A DNA stretch of 64,000 nucleotides from Branchipolynoe longqiensis (Eukaryota; Annelida; Polychaeta; Phyllodocida; Polynoidae), in contig CM059189.1 of NCBI GenBank assembly GCA_030323885.1, positions 52,487,661 through 52,551,660 on the forward strand, read 5' to 3'. Within the stretch, counting starts at the first letter, position 1. Every line of letters starts with the position of its first letter. The translations under genes were made by a program, and so were the position numbers. This document shows, one piece after another, positions 20,228-29,588 of this stretch. Below the pieces are notes generated by a model. It was given only the letters and a program-made list of their open reading frames with translations. It had not been told where the DNA came from and did no database searches.

Positions 20228-21115
20228 CTATACTGGTCCAAGCCCCCAACACTCCCCCGAACAGTCCCTCACAGCAGAAAGAGTCGCAGCCACCCGAAGA
20301 TCATTCACGATCCGGGTTTGCAGGGGGGTCTTCAAGTATGAATAAACAGTCTCTGAAGCCCAGTCGCCCATGGCCTTAATTTCCTCAATAGTCGCACTAG
20401 CCATCGCTAAGTATGTGCACCCCACCTCCTGACTGAGTTCCCCCAGCTCCGCCTGCTCAGAGAATAACTTCAACATCCACTGATATGCCTTGTAAGTCAA
20501 CGGCTGCGAAGCGTGTCCCGCCCCAGGAATCCGCAAAGCCAATTCCCCCAATCCCGCGCCCATCTCTATGAAATGCCGCTCTGTCCAATAGACCGCACAT
20601 AAAGCCTTATTTGCACAGTGCGCGACCAAGATCTCAAGGACACGTTCCGTGAACTGAATTGTCTTGGAGAGTCTAAGCTTAATTAACATTCCCCAGTTGA
20701 AAAAGGACAAATCCCCCCACTGTAGAGCTGAGTCGGACTCCGTCACTTGCGACTTCCTCAATAACGCCCTAAACTAGCAGAGCATAGCTGCTCGCCAAGA
20801 AACATGGCCCAGGTTCACCGTGAGCAATGCGAATATTTGAAGCAACATCAAAGGCAGCATTGGTGGTGCCTGTCATGGAGCCTTGCCCTTTTGGCGCTTA
20901 ATCCCCTTCAGAATAGCCTAAACCACAAAATCATCATACCTAATTCCTGGCGACTCATTCTGGCACAGAAATTTCTTTAGGCCTGATAGATAGTTAATCA
21001 CCGAACGGTAAGTAAGTGTTCTTGCCAACCATGAGGCATATAGCACCATCCGCTCAGTAGAGCACGGAAAAGGTGCGTGATTATCTGCAAACTATTTGAC
21101 AAAGTCTAGATATCT
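20228..21115 (-). pseudogene. DIRS-type tyrosine recombinase, decayed
   Basis: Read on the minus strand it is collinear with the recombinase at 59,464-60,390: YASWLARTLTYRSVINYL matches YIAWLSHSLKYSSITNYL, then KTIQF, NKALCAVYWTERHF, and IEEIKAMGDW near the C-terminus. The HxxR box is altered: the segment GELSQEVGCTYLAM replaces the expected CHSLRRGG. In-frame stops and at least one frameshift lie between 20,762 and 20,990. The last 178 codons remain open by chance or recent decay. No RT or RNase H is found beside it, and no split repeats, so this is a fragment of an inactive element. Confidence 0.85.
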
Positions 21116-21465
21116 ACACGTATCTGCACAGTCCTGGTGTTGATGGAATTTGTGGTGTAGAACTGCCAAAATAAATACAATATGATAGCACAAGCCTACT
21201 CCGCCCATTTTATACTCAAATAATTAATTATATATCACATATATATATATGTGTGTGTGATGTATAAGTTAATCACTATAAGCATTATATGAATATAAAG
21301 GCACGGAAGGGGGTTATTATTATTATTACTATTCTATTCACCACTATTCATTGTATCATTTGGTGCGGAGTACCCCCCTCCCACGTGACCACTGGCGCCA
21401 CCACTGCCAGCTTTTCTAACTATGGACGCTCAACACTGTCATTCGCGCCCGGGAATATTCGTGGT
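21116..21465. other. no recognisable feature; AT-rich
   Basis: It contains an ATATATAT/GTGTGT run at about 21,240 and TTATTATTATTACTATT at about 21,317. No gene is seen. Confidence 0.5.
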
Positions 21466-22085
21466 AGAGTCAAACCAATGAGCAAAGATATATATATATA
21501 TTTGCTCATTGGTTTGACTCTACGGAAAAGATGTATATCTTTGCTCATTGGCTTGAATCTATGAGCAAAGATATATATCTTTGCTCATTGGTTTGACTCT
21601 ATGAGAAAAGATATATATCTTTGCTCATTGGTTTGACCCTACAAGCAAAGCTATATATCTTTGCTCATTGGTTGGACTCTACGAGCAAAGATATATATCT
21701 TTGCACATTGGTTTGACTCTATGAGCAAAGATATATATCTTTGCTCATTGGTTTGACTCTGCGAGCAAAGATATATATCTTTGCTCATTGGTTTGACTCT
21801 ATGAGCAAAGATATATATCTTTGCTCATTAGTTTCACTCTACGAGCAAAGATATATATCTTTGCTCATTGGTTTGACTCTACGAGCAAATATATATATCT
21901 TTGCTCATTGGTTTGACTCAACGAGCAAATATATATATCTTTGCTCATTGGTTTGACTCTACGAGCAAATATATATATCTTTGCTCATTGGTTTGACTCA
22001 ACGAGCAAATATATATATCTTTGCTCATTGGTTTGACTCTATGAGCACAGATATATAGCTTTGCTCATTAGTTTGACTCTACGCC
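21466..22085 (+). repeat. 40-bp satellite with internal palindrome
   Basis: About 15 units each contain a perfect 24-bp palindrome (GAGCAAAGATAT plus its reverse complement) and CATTGGTTTGACTCTAC. The first unit is larger: two 23-bp arms, GTAGAGTCAAACCAATGAGC and onward, are mirrored around an AT centre at 21,466-21,523. CATTGGTTTGACTC is also found in the SINE-1 head-body junction. A stray half unit lies at 22,486-22,513. Confidence 0.93.
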
Positions 22086-22183
22086 TACAGGCGTACACTC
22101 CTACAGGCTTACACTCGTACACACCTACACGCCTACATTCCTACACACACCTACATATCTCAACGTCTACACACCTACACGCC

Positions 22184-22219
<36 letters not shown>

Positions 22220-22220
22220 T
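22086..22220 (+). repeat. ACACCTAC-type microsatellite and AT run
   Basis: Irregular CTACACRCCTACA units are followed by (TA)n. A similar CCTACA array lies in the 5' leader of the ASCL-like gene at 29,310-29,430. Confidence 0.85.
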
Positions 22221-22548
22221 AAACATATCTCCAGTACAAATTAGGCAGAAACAATGAGGTAGTGGGTTGAGTAGTTTAATCTCTGGCAAGGATAATAGGC
22301 CCTTGCCCATAAAAGAAAAGAAAAAATCCTCCGGTGCGACTGACACTGGTCTACATCCGGTGGAGGTGAGGAGGGTAGGTGGAGCCACCTGTACAGTGTT
22401 TGTCTTACGGAGTATAACAAATAAAGTAATAATTAACCCCAACGTATCTTTATACTTGCATAATTCGTCATACATTACATATATACATATTTGCTCATTG
22501 GTTTGACTCTGCGCTTTACCTATTCTACCACCGGGTCTGGTTATATGA
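22221..22548. other. no recognisable gene
   Basis: Unique sequence without a convincing reading frame; a stray half unit of the 40-bp satellite lies at its right end. Confidence 0.4.
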
Positions 22549-23220
22549 GTATAGTGCTTTCCCAGTTGGACACCATGCCAACGGCACCACGACCCGATAT
22601 GGCACTCAGTCACATTATTCCAACCATGACCCAACCAACCCTTGTCTTAAGCCTGGTAATAATGTTGAGTGCCGGTGTTGCGGTTTCAGCAGCACACCAG
22701 TTTGCGAGGGACACATTGCTTCTGCACATGCGTCAAAATCGAACAGCATCGTTTCTAACCTTATTAATTTAATATAATATTTTTGGTAAAGATGTTTTCT
22801 ATATGTGTACCAAGCGATTTGTTTCTAGGTGGGTGTGGTTTTAGAGATATTTCACTTTTGCTGTATTTTCTGTATGAAGATTGCTCACAACCATTGACAA
22901 TGCCTTGAGTTTGATGGTACGCGCAGTGCAAAACATTAGTTTAATTCAAAATTAATAGAAATCCAGAACCCTTCCCTTATAAATTTAATATAATCATTTT
23001 GGTACACATGTTTTCTATATGTGTACCAAGGGATTTGTTTCTAGGTGGTGTGGTTGTAGAGATATTCACTTCTTCTGTATGAAGATTTGCTCATGGCCAT
23101 TGACAATGCATTTGAATGGATGTGTTCCTCGCAAACTGGTGTGTCGCTCAAACTGCAACACCGGCAAAGGTAGCGACAAATGTTAATTTTGCAAGTCATT
23201 GTTTCGACTCGGAGTAGGAT
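22549..23220 (-). mobile_element. SINE-1 split by a Ginger-like element
   Basis: The minus-strand SINE-1 body up to GTTGAGTGCCGG is at 22,549-22,675. It resumes after 23,160 with GGTAGCGACAAATGTTAATT and part of the head. The insertion lies exactly at CCGG and duplicates it. Confidence 0.85.
22676..23160. mobile_element. Ginger-like TIR element, 485 bp, CCGG duplication
   Basis: The ends are TGTTGCGGTTTCAGC and, reversed, TGTTGCAGTTTGAGC, with matching positions continuing for about 34 bp to CAGTTTGCGAGG. Perfect CCGG lies on both sides (22,672-22,675 and 23,161-23,164). The interior holds two copies of a ~200-bp block (ATATGTGTACCAAGCGATTT, GAGATATTTCACTT, TATGAAGATTGCTCA) also found at 24,715-24,860 and 37,185-37,770. 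It has no ORF. Confidence 0.85.
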
Positions 23221-23311
23221 ATGAAAAGTGCGACGGTTGTACGTCCCTCCCACACATCCCGGGCAACATGGCGACTCATTCGCTATCAAAAGGCATTTTT
23301 GTTGTTTTATT

Positions 23312-23604
23312 TTTGTTGTTTGACGTCCTAGCACCATCTAGTGTCATATCAGGATGGGTACCGACTAGTGACAGTGTGAACTCATAGCGACTTTATAGTG
23401 CTGTCCCACTGGGAGACCAGGCTGTAAGCACCATGACCCAATATCCCACACAGTCACACTATCCTGATACTGAGCTAACCAGTATTTGTACTATCCTAAT
23501 AATGCCAAGCGCCTGGCTACGTAGCGACATGTATCAATTTGTTGTTATAAGTTATTGATTTGACTCGTCTGGGATTCAAATTCCCGACTTTCCGCGCGGG
23601 AGGC
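23312..23604 (-). mobile_element. SINE-1, type I
   Basis: The tail is near 23,315 (GTTTGACGTCCTAGCACC), followed by the whole body and part of the head (GCGCGGAAAGTCGGGAATTT read on the minus strand). It ends where the next SINE-1 begins. Confidence 0.85.
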
Positions 23605-23609
23605 GTGTG

Positions 23610-23816
23610 TGTTGTTTTACATCCTAGCAACATCTAAGGTCATATCAGGACGAGTACCGACTTGTGACAGTGCGCACTCATGGCGGCTTTATAGTGCTGC
23701 CCCACTGGAAGACCAGGCCACCAGCACCATGACTTGATATCCCACTCAGTCACATTATCTTGACACTGAGCCAACCAGTCCTTGCCCTATCCTAATCATG
23801 CCGAGTGCAACTCATC
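23610..23816 (-). mobile_element. SINE-1, 3' two-thirds
   Basis: Tail and body as far as ATGCCGAGTGC; the head is missing. It abuts the previous copy in the same orientation. Confidence 0.85.
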
Positions 23817-23887
23817 TCCTGTGAATCACCATTTGCAGAATGCTACTCTTATTCTATGCATGTTTTTGACAGAACATATTTTAACGA

Positions 23888-23940
23888 TGCCCATCCCGGT
23901 ATGACCTTAAATGTTCCTAGGACGTAAAACAACAAACATT
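23888..23940 (+). mobile_element. SINE-1 tail, 5'-truncated
   Basis: CCCATCCCGGTATGACC followed by GTTCCTAGGACGTAAAAC. Confidence 0.75.
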
Positions 23941-24239
23941 TTAGCAATTAAACAATGGATGTTCCCTGATTTGTTTGGAAAGAGAATAGATTATCTATTG
24001 CTATAGCAACCACTTATTTGATATTAATATGATTTCTCTTCACAATGCAATGCCCCCATATTGGGAGAATTCATGTCTATATTTGATCAATTTGAATCTC
24101 ATGGGGCTGTTGGATTTCGGATTAAATGCATGTTTTTTTGCATACAAAACTAAGGAAGCAGTTTGCACTTCAAATTGAACTTTTATGTCCTAACCCGTTT
24201 TACTCTAATTCTAAAACTACCATCCATGGTGCATGCTGG

Positions 24240-24526
24240 AGATTGGAAGTTCGCATCCTGGTCGAGTCAAACCAATGACTTATCAAATTTATACTTGTCA
24301 CTTCCTGGCCTGGCATTCGGTATTAATAGGGTAGTCAGGCAAGGACTGGTTAGCTCAGTGTCAGGATAATGTGACTGAGTCATGGTGCTGACAGCCTGAT
24401 CTCCCAGTAGGGCAGCACTATGCAGTCACCATGAGTGTGCACTGTCACAATTTTGGTACCCATCCTGATATAACCTTAGATGTGCTAGGACTTAAAACTC
24501 CAACAACAAGCCAACCAACCAACAAT
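24240..24526 (+). mobile_element. SINE-1, body and tail
   Basis: It starts inside the head at CCTGGTCGAGTCAAACCAAT and runs through the whole body to a CCAACCAACCAAC tail. The interval 23,941-24,239 before it shows nothing recognisable. Confidence 0.85.
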
Positions 24527-24591
24527 GCGTAAGGCCATGTATGTTCTAAGCGCGCCGCAGACTGCTCAGCAGAGAGTCACGTGGGTGGCCC

Positions 24592-24641
24592 GGTGTCATG
24601 GTATAAAACCCCGGCCCGATCGCAGCCCCTGCCGTGGCTTC
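24592..24641 (+). repeat. left arm of an inverted repeat with TATAAAA
   Basis: GGTGTCATGGTATAAAACCC followed by GCCCGATCGCAGCCCCTGCC is mirrored at 25,045-25,092 with about one mismatch. The spacer is about 400 bp and contains a Ginger-type interior fragment at 24,715-24,860. It may be the ends of a TIR element or an inverted duplication. Confidence 0.7.
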
Positions 24642-24714
24642 TGCGCATGCGCAGAGTTTGTAAACAAGCGCAGATCGGCTGCAGAACGAATACACACTGC
24701 CAGTGTCTATTAAA

Positions 24715-24860
24715 GATTAATAGAAATGCACAACCCTAACCGTATAAATTTAATATAATCTATCCGTCGAATATGTTTTCTATATGTGTACCAAGCAGCT
24801 TGTTTCTAAGTGGTGTAGCTTTAGAGATATTTCACTTTTTCTGTATGAAGATTGCACTGA
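24715..24860 (+). mobile_element. Ginger-type interior fragment
   Basis: TAATAGAAATGCACAACCCT, CTATATGTGTACCAAGCAG and TTTCACTTTTTCTGTATGAA match the repeated block of 22,676-23,160. No TIRs are seen. Confidence 0.7.
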
Positions 24861-25044
24861 CACTCAGAATATCCCAACTTTCACTATTATCTCTGTTTTT
24901 AATACTTTCAGCATAAATTGCTCTTAGGTTACATTAAATACTTCAGATCTTCCTCTTCAATCGCGCATTAAGATATTTTTAATCGATCCAATGAAAGCTT
25001 TTAAATTTATTTTACAAAAATAAATGCTTAGTCAACTGTCTTCA

Positions 25045-25092
25045 CGGCAGGGGCTGCGATCGGGCTGGGGTTTTATACCATGACACCGGACC
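25045..25092 (-). repeat. right arm of the TATAAAA inverted repeat
   Basis: The reverse complement of 24,592-24,641. Read on the minus strand it again gives GGTGTCATGGTATAAAACCC. Confidence 0.7.
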
Positions 25093-25658
25093 CAGTCCCA
25101 CACCAGCGCACTGCCCGCCTGTTGCCGACGTGTGTGGGTACCTGTTGAACCAGCGTCCGTCCCTGACTGCTACTTGCACTGACCGACTTGGCCCCCACGG
25201 AAGCAAACACCTCCTTTGATCAGGAGGAAGACTAAGCCCGGGAGAAAAAGAAGAAAGGGTAGAATTGAGGAAAGAGAAAGTGAAGAGAGTTGAGTCAAAG
25301 GGCCGTGCCTCCTTGCCCTGTGGTGACCATTTGGTGAGTCGGTGAGCCGGAGAAACAAAGAGAATAAGGCGTTCGGAGGTCAAAAGCTGGCTGCCCCGCC
25401 TCCCCTGCAGTATTCCTTTAGACATATCCCGGAGAGGAGACCGGCAGCTAAAGGGTGATATATGATGAGGTGTGGGCGAAGTGGAGTTCGGACAGCAAGT
25501 TACTATATGCATACTGTATAACACTGTATAATACTATATACATACCTACATACTATGTACATACTATTTACATGCTATGCGCATACCATATTATTACTAG
25601 TATATATATATATACATGATATATGCATACTATATACATACTATTTACATACCATATA
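25093..25658. other. no recognised gene; microsatellite at right
   Basis: 25,093-25,500 has short frames only and no family match. 25,500-25,658 is a CATACTATATA/ATACATAC microsatellite. Confidence 0.5.
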
Positions 25659-25760
25659 CAGTAAAACCTCTCTAAATCGACCGAACTTGGGACCGACTTT
25701 AAGTGGTCCATTTAGGGAGGTGGTCGGTTTAGGGAATTAAATATGGTTAGAATGGTATTC
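25659..25760 (+). mobile_element. pogo/Tigger-like MITE, left part
   Basis: CAGTAAAACCTCTCTAAATC directly after TA, then CCATTTAGGGAGGTGGTCGG. The right end is missing. Confidence 0.75.
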
Positions 25761-25765
25761 AGTCA

Positions 25766-26003
25766 GTATATGTTTTCTGCGCGTCTGTGAACAATCCGTT
25801 ATGTCCGTTAGACATTCGGTTTCCGTCCGGTTATCGTCCGGTGGCTATTTGTTAATGTACGTTCTTTGTCCGTTTAGCGTTCGTTTCATCCGGTATATTT
25901 TGGTACATTTCGGTACATTTTGACACCAGACACCAAAGGACTAGACACATCTTTGTCCGGTGGTGTCCGGTACTCAGTCCGGTAAGGTCTGACTGGGCCT
26001 TAA
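25766..26003 (+). mobile_element. possible variable-body TIR element F
   Basis: The body is made of TCCGTT and GTCCGGT motifs. A core-like ATTTTGGTACATTTCGG is present. The right end GGTCTGACTGGGCCTTA reads, reversed, TAAGGCCCAGTCAGACC, then CTTACCGGAC, so the inner TIR again contains the body motif. The left end is poorly preserved. Confidence 0.45.
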
Positions 26004-26258
26004 AGCTTTCAGACGGGTGAGTGACCTAGTCGGTGGTGGCACCAACCTGGCATAGCGGGTACCGACCCGCAGCAAATAATACAATCCATATGATAAGCGC
26101 ATAATAAATAGCATGCACAATAAATATGAAACGTATGACAATTATAGCTCTGCCCATTTATACTCACATAATTCATTATGCCTCACATAGTATACATACT
26201 ATTATAATATACTATTACTATTATTACTATATACTATATATATCATATACTATATATA
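26004..26258. other. no gene; AT-rich with TATACTA microsatellite
   Basis: Short unique sequence, then CATATACTATATATACTA-type repeats at the right. Confidence 0.5.
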
Positions 26259-26690
26259 CTACTACTGTACATATACTTGGTATACATGATATACTTGATA
26301 AATGATATACTTGGTATACTTGATAAATGATATACTTGATATACTTGATATACTTGATATACTTGATATACTTGACATACTTGACATACTTGATATACTT
26401 GGCATACTTGACATACTTGATCCACTTGACATACTTGACATACTTGATATACTTGATATACTTGATATACTTGATATACTTGACATACTTTACATACGTT
26501 ACATACTTGATCTACTTGATATACTTGATATACTTGACATACTCGATATATTTGATATACTTGATATACTTGATAGACTTGATATACTTGGTATACTTGA
26601 TATACTTGATACACTTGATATACTTGATAAATGATATACTTGATATACTTGACATACTTGATATACTTGATATACTTGATATACTGCATG
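26259..26690 (+). repeat. 9-bp minisatellite TATACTTGA, array 1
   Basis: About 45 units with variants GACATACTT, GGTATACTT and AAATGATATACTT. Nine is divisible by three, so open frames encode tripeptide repeats (YLI, ILD) on both strands; these are artefacts. Confidence 0.95.
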
Positions 26691-26739
26691 GTATGCAGGT
26701 ATTGCAGGTATAGCCATACCTCAGGGCGTTTGACGCCCC

Positions 26740-27274
26740 TGCCTTGCAGAGTTGTAAACCACTGCCTTGTGGTACAGGTTCTTGACAGAACCGAAGGCTA
26801 AGGGAGCAAACCCTAAACAGAAAACCATGTCACTGTGACAGCATTAAGGGCGGTTGATGTATGGAACTCGCAACATCTCCCGACCAGCCACTGTAGGGAC
26901 AAATAGTTTTGCGCCTGTCTTGACATGTTCTTGCCAGCGTGAAACCTCTATTTGCTCCCCGAGAGAGTGCCGCTGGTAACTTGCAAAAGCCAGCAGCACT
27001 TCCACACTTTTGCAGGCAGCTTTCATGAAATGCACAACCGCACAAAACACCATTCCGGCTCGGTCATCGCCCCGGTTACCAAGGACCACGCTGCTCGAGC
27101 TCATCTTCTGTCGACAGCGGAAAATCAGCTAGGAGGAACACAACGCAACCCAAACCTGAAGCTGAGAGACATTAAGACCGACTCATGGATGCAACTCTCA
27201 CAGCAGAGAGCTAAATGGAGAGCGGCAGTCAAGTAATGAAAGCAGTCTTTGTCGCATCACGACCGACAGCATAT
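26740..27274 (+). pseudogene. LINE 3' fragment, RTE-like (tentative)
   Basis: The stretch lies between the two TATACTTGA arrays and ends in ATTGATTGATTGA, the same kind of tail as the RTE-like fragment at 40,108-40,767. The last plus-strand frame (26,952-27,236) ends QQRAKWRAAVK, which resembles the QHRDKWR ending of that fragment. The rest is not recognisable. Confidence 0.4.
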
Positions 27275-28440
27275 TGATTGATTGACTTGATATACTTGAT
27301 ATACTTGATATACTTGATAAATGATATACTTGACATACTTGACATACTTGATATACTTGATATACTTGATATACTTGATATACTTGATATACTTGATATA
27401 CTTGATATACTTGATATACTTGATAAATGATATACTTGATATACTTGACATACTTGATATACTTGATATACTTGATATACTTGATATACTTGATATACTT
27501 GATATACTTGATATACTTGATATACTTGATATACTTGATATACTTGATATACTTGATATACTTGATAAATGATATACTTGATATACTTGACATACTTGAT
27601 ATACTTGATATACTTGATATACTTGATATACTTGATATACTTGATATACTTGATATACTTGAGATACTTGATATACTTGATATACTTGATATACTTGATA
27701 TACTTGATATACTTGACATACTTGACATACTTGACATACTTGATCTACTTGATATACTTGATATACTTGACATACTTGATATATTTCATATACTTGATAT
27801 ACTTGATATACTTGATATACTTGACATACTTGATATACTTGATATACTTGATATACTTGATATACTTGATATACTTGATGTACTTGATATACTTGATATA
27901 CTTGATATACTTGACATACTTGATATATTTGATATAGTTGACATACTTGATATACTTGATCTACTTGATATACTTGATATACTTGACATACTTGATATAT
28001 TTGATATACTTGATATACTTGATATACTTGATATACTTGATATATTTGATATACTTGATATACTTGATATACTTGATATACGTTATGTACTTTAAATACT
28101 TTATATACTTTACATACTTTATATACTTTACATACTTTACATACTTGATATACTTGATATACTTGATATACTTGATATACTTGATATACTTGATATATGA
28201 TATACTTTATATACTCTATATACTTTATATACTTTATATACTTTACATACTTTATATACTTTATATACTTTATATACTCTATATACTTTATATACTTTAT
28301 ATACTTTACATACTTTATATACTTTTTATACTCTATATACTTTATATATTTTATATACTTCATATACCCTATATACTTTACATACTTTACATAATTTAAA
28401 TACTTTGTATACTACACATACTATAATACTATAAATACTA
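27275..28440 (+). repeat. 9-bp minisatellite TATACTTGA, array 2
   Basis: About 125 units drift to TATACTTTA beyond 28,080. Long frames on both strands are periodic. Confidence 0.95.
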
Positions 28441-28503
28441 TAACTGCTATGTTTACTAGCTATCCTTTATATAATAATACTATGCATAACATACATACAT
28501 ATA

Positions 28504-28685
28504 CAGTAAAACCTCTCTAAATCGACTGACCATCGAATTGACATTAAGTGGTTCATTTATGGACGTGGTCGATTTAGAGAGTTGGAATATCCTTACAGTT
28601 ACAATGGTATTGTTGGGGCCCAAACGAAGCGATCGATTTAGGGGAGTGGTCGATCTGTGGAGGTGGTTGGTTAGAGTGGTTTTAC

Positions 28686-28687
<2 letters not shown>
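28504..28687 (+). mobile_element. pogo/Tigger-like MITE, 184 bp
   Basis: The left end is CAGTAAAACCTCTCTAAATC after TA; the right end is GGTTTTACT followed by ATA, one base off the consensus. GGGGCCCAAACGA lies in the interior as in the copy at 61,203. It has no ORF. Confidence 0.85.
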
Positions 28688-28719
<32 letters not shown>

Positions 28720-28809
28720 ATATATATTTACTACATCTAGTATGCATACTAGATATTTATAACTGTTACATTTATATATATACATAAATACATATATATA
28801 TATATATAC

Positions 28810-28857
<48 letters not shown>

Positions 28858-28860
28858 TAA
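28684..28860 (+). repeat. (TA)n microsatellite
   Basis: Two long TA runs separated by ACATCTAGTATGCATACTAG. Confidence 0.95.
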
Positions 28861-29049
28861 ATCTGTGCTCTACAAATGTATGCTGCGAGTATTTGTGACG
28901 AGAGGCTTGGCAGTGTTCGGTTTGCTGCCTGCTTTGTCGGTTTACAGGCCGACTGTGGCTATAAGTTATAACTAAGTACAAACCCCACGTAAGGCGTCAC
29001 ATACATTGTCTTAGGTAGTTTGTGACGCTCGGCACGCGAGTCGTCATGA

Positions 29050-29171
29050 TTGACAGCTGGGCGGACCAATGGGAGCAGCCAGTGCTGGGGAGGGGGGTGG
29101 GGCGTGCACGGGCGGTGCGTGCGGTTCGTGCGCCGGCCAGGTAGGCTTAAAAGGCGGCACGCGCACACCTG
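29050..29171 (+). promoter_or_regulatory. promoter-like region of the ASCL-like gene
   Basis: CAGCTG (29,054-29,059), CCAAT (29,066-29,070), a GGGGAGGGGGGTGGGGCG GC-box-like stretch, a TATA-like CTTAAAAGG (29,146-29,154) and CACCTG (29,166-29,171) occur in this order. A second CACCTG lies at 29,204-29,209. CAGCTG and CACCTG are E-boxes of the kind bound by ASCL/E-protein dimers, so autoregulation is possible. Start site and function are inference. Confidence 0.5.
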
Positions 29172-29304
29172 GGGAGACAGTCGCACCCTCCCCCCGGGCC
29201 TCTCACCTGTAGGACTAGGAGCCGCTGGCCAGCACTGGGAGCAGTTAGCGGTTAGTAGATCGGGCCCTTTTGATAGCAGTGAGTCGAACTATTGCCCGAA
29301 CAGT

Positions 29305-29440
29305 ACCGGGACGCCTACAGGCCTACACTCATAAGGCTTACACTCCTATACGCCTACAGGCCTACATACACACCTACACACCTACAAACCTACAAACCTA
29401 CAAATTTACGAACCTACACACCTACATGCCACACAGCTGA
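29305..29440 (+). repeat. CCTACA-type microsatellite in the 5' leader
   Basis: Irregular CCTACA/CACACCTAC units lie between the promoter-like region and the ATG. The frame is open upstream of the ATG but has no in-frame ATG. Confidence 0.85.
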
Positions 29441-29588
29441 GCAAAACACAAGTTTATCAAGACACAGGGAGACACCACACAGCTACACTGCACACACCTA
29501 CACACCACCCACACAGGTTTACCACCACCACACAAGGATACCCCCCCCCCCCCCACACACACACACCACCACACGGAGACAGACAGTC

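Noticed and set aside
26243..28399. Frames up to 368 codons (QVYQVYQ, ILDILD, YLIYLI)
   Set aside because: They arise from the 9-bp TATACTTGA array on both strands.
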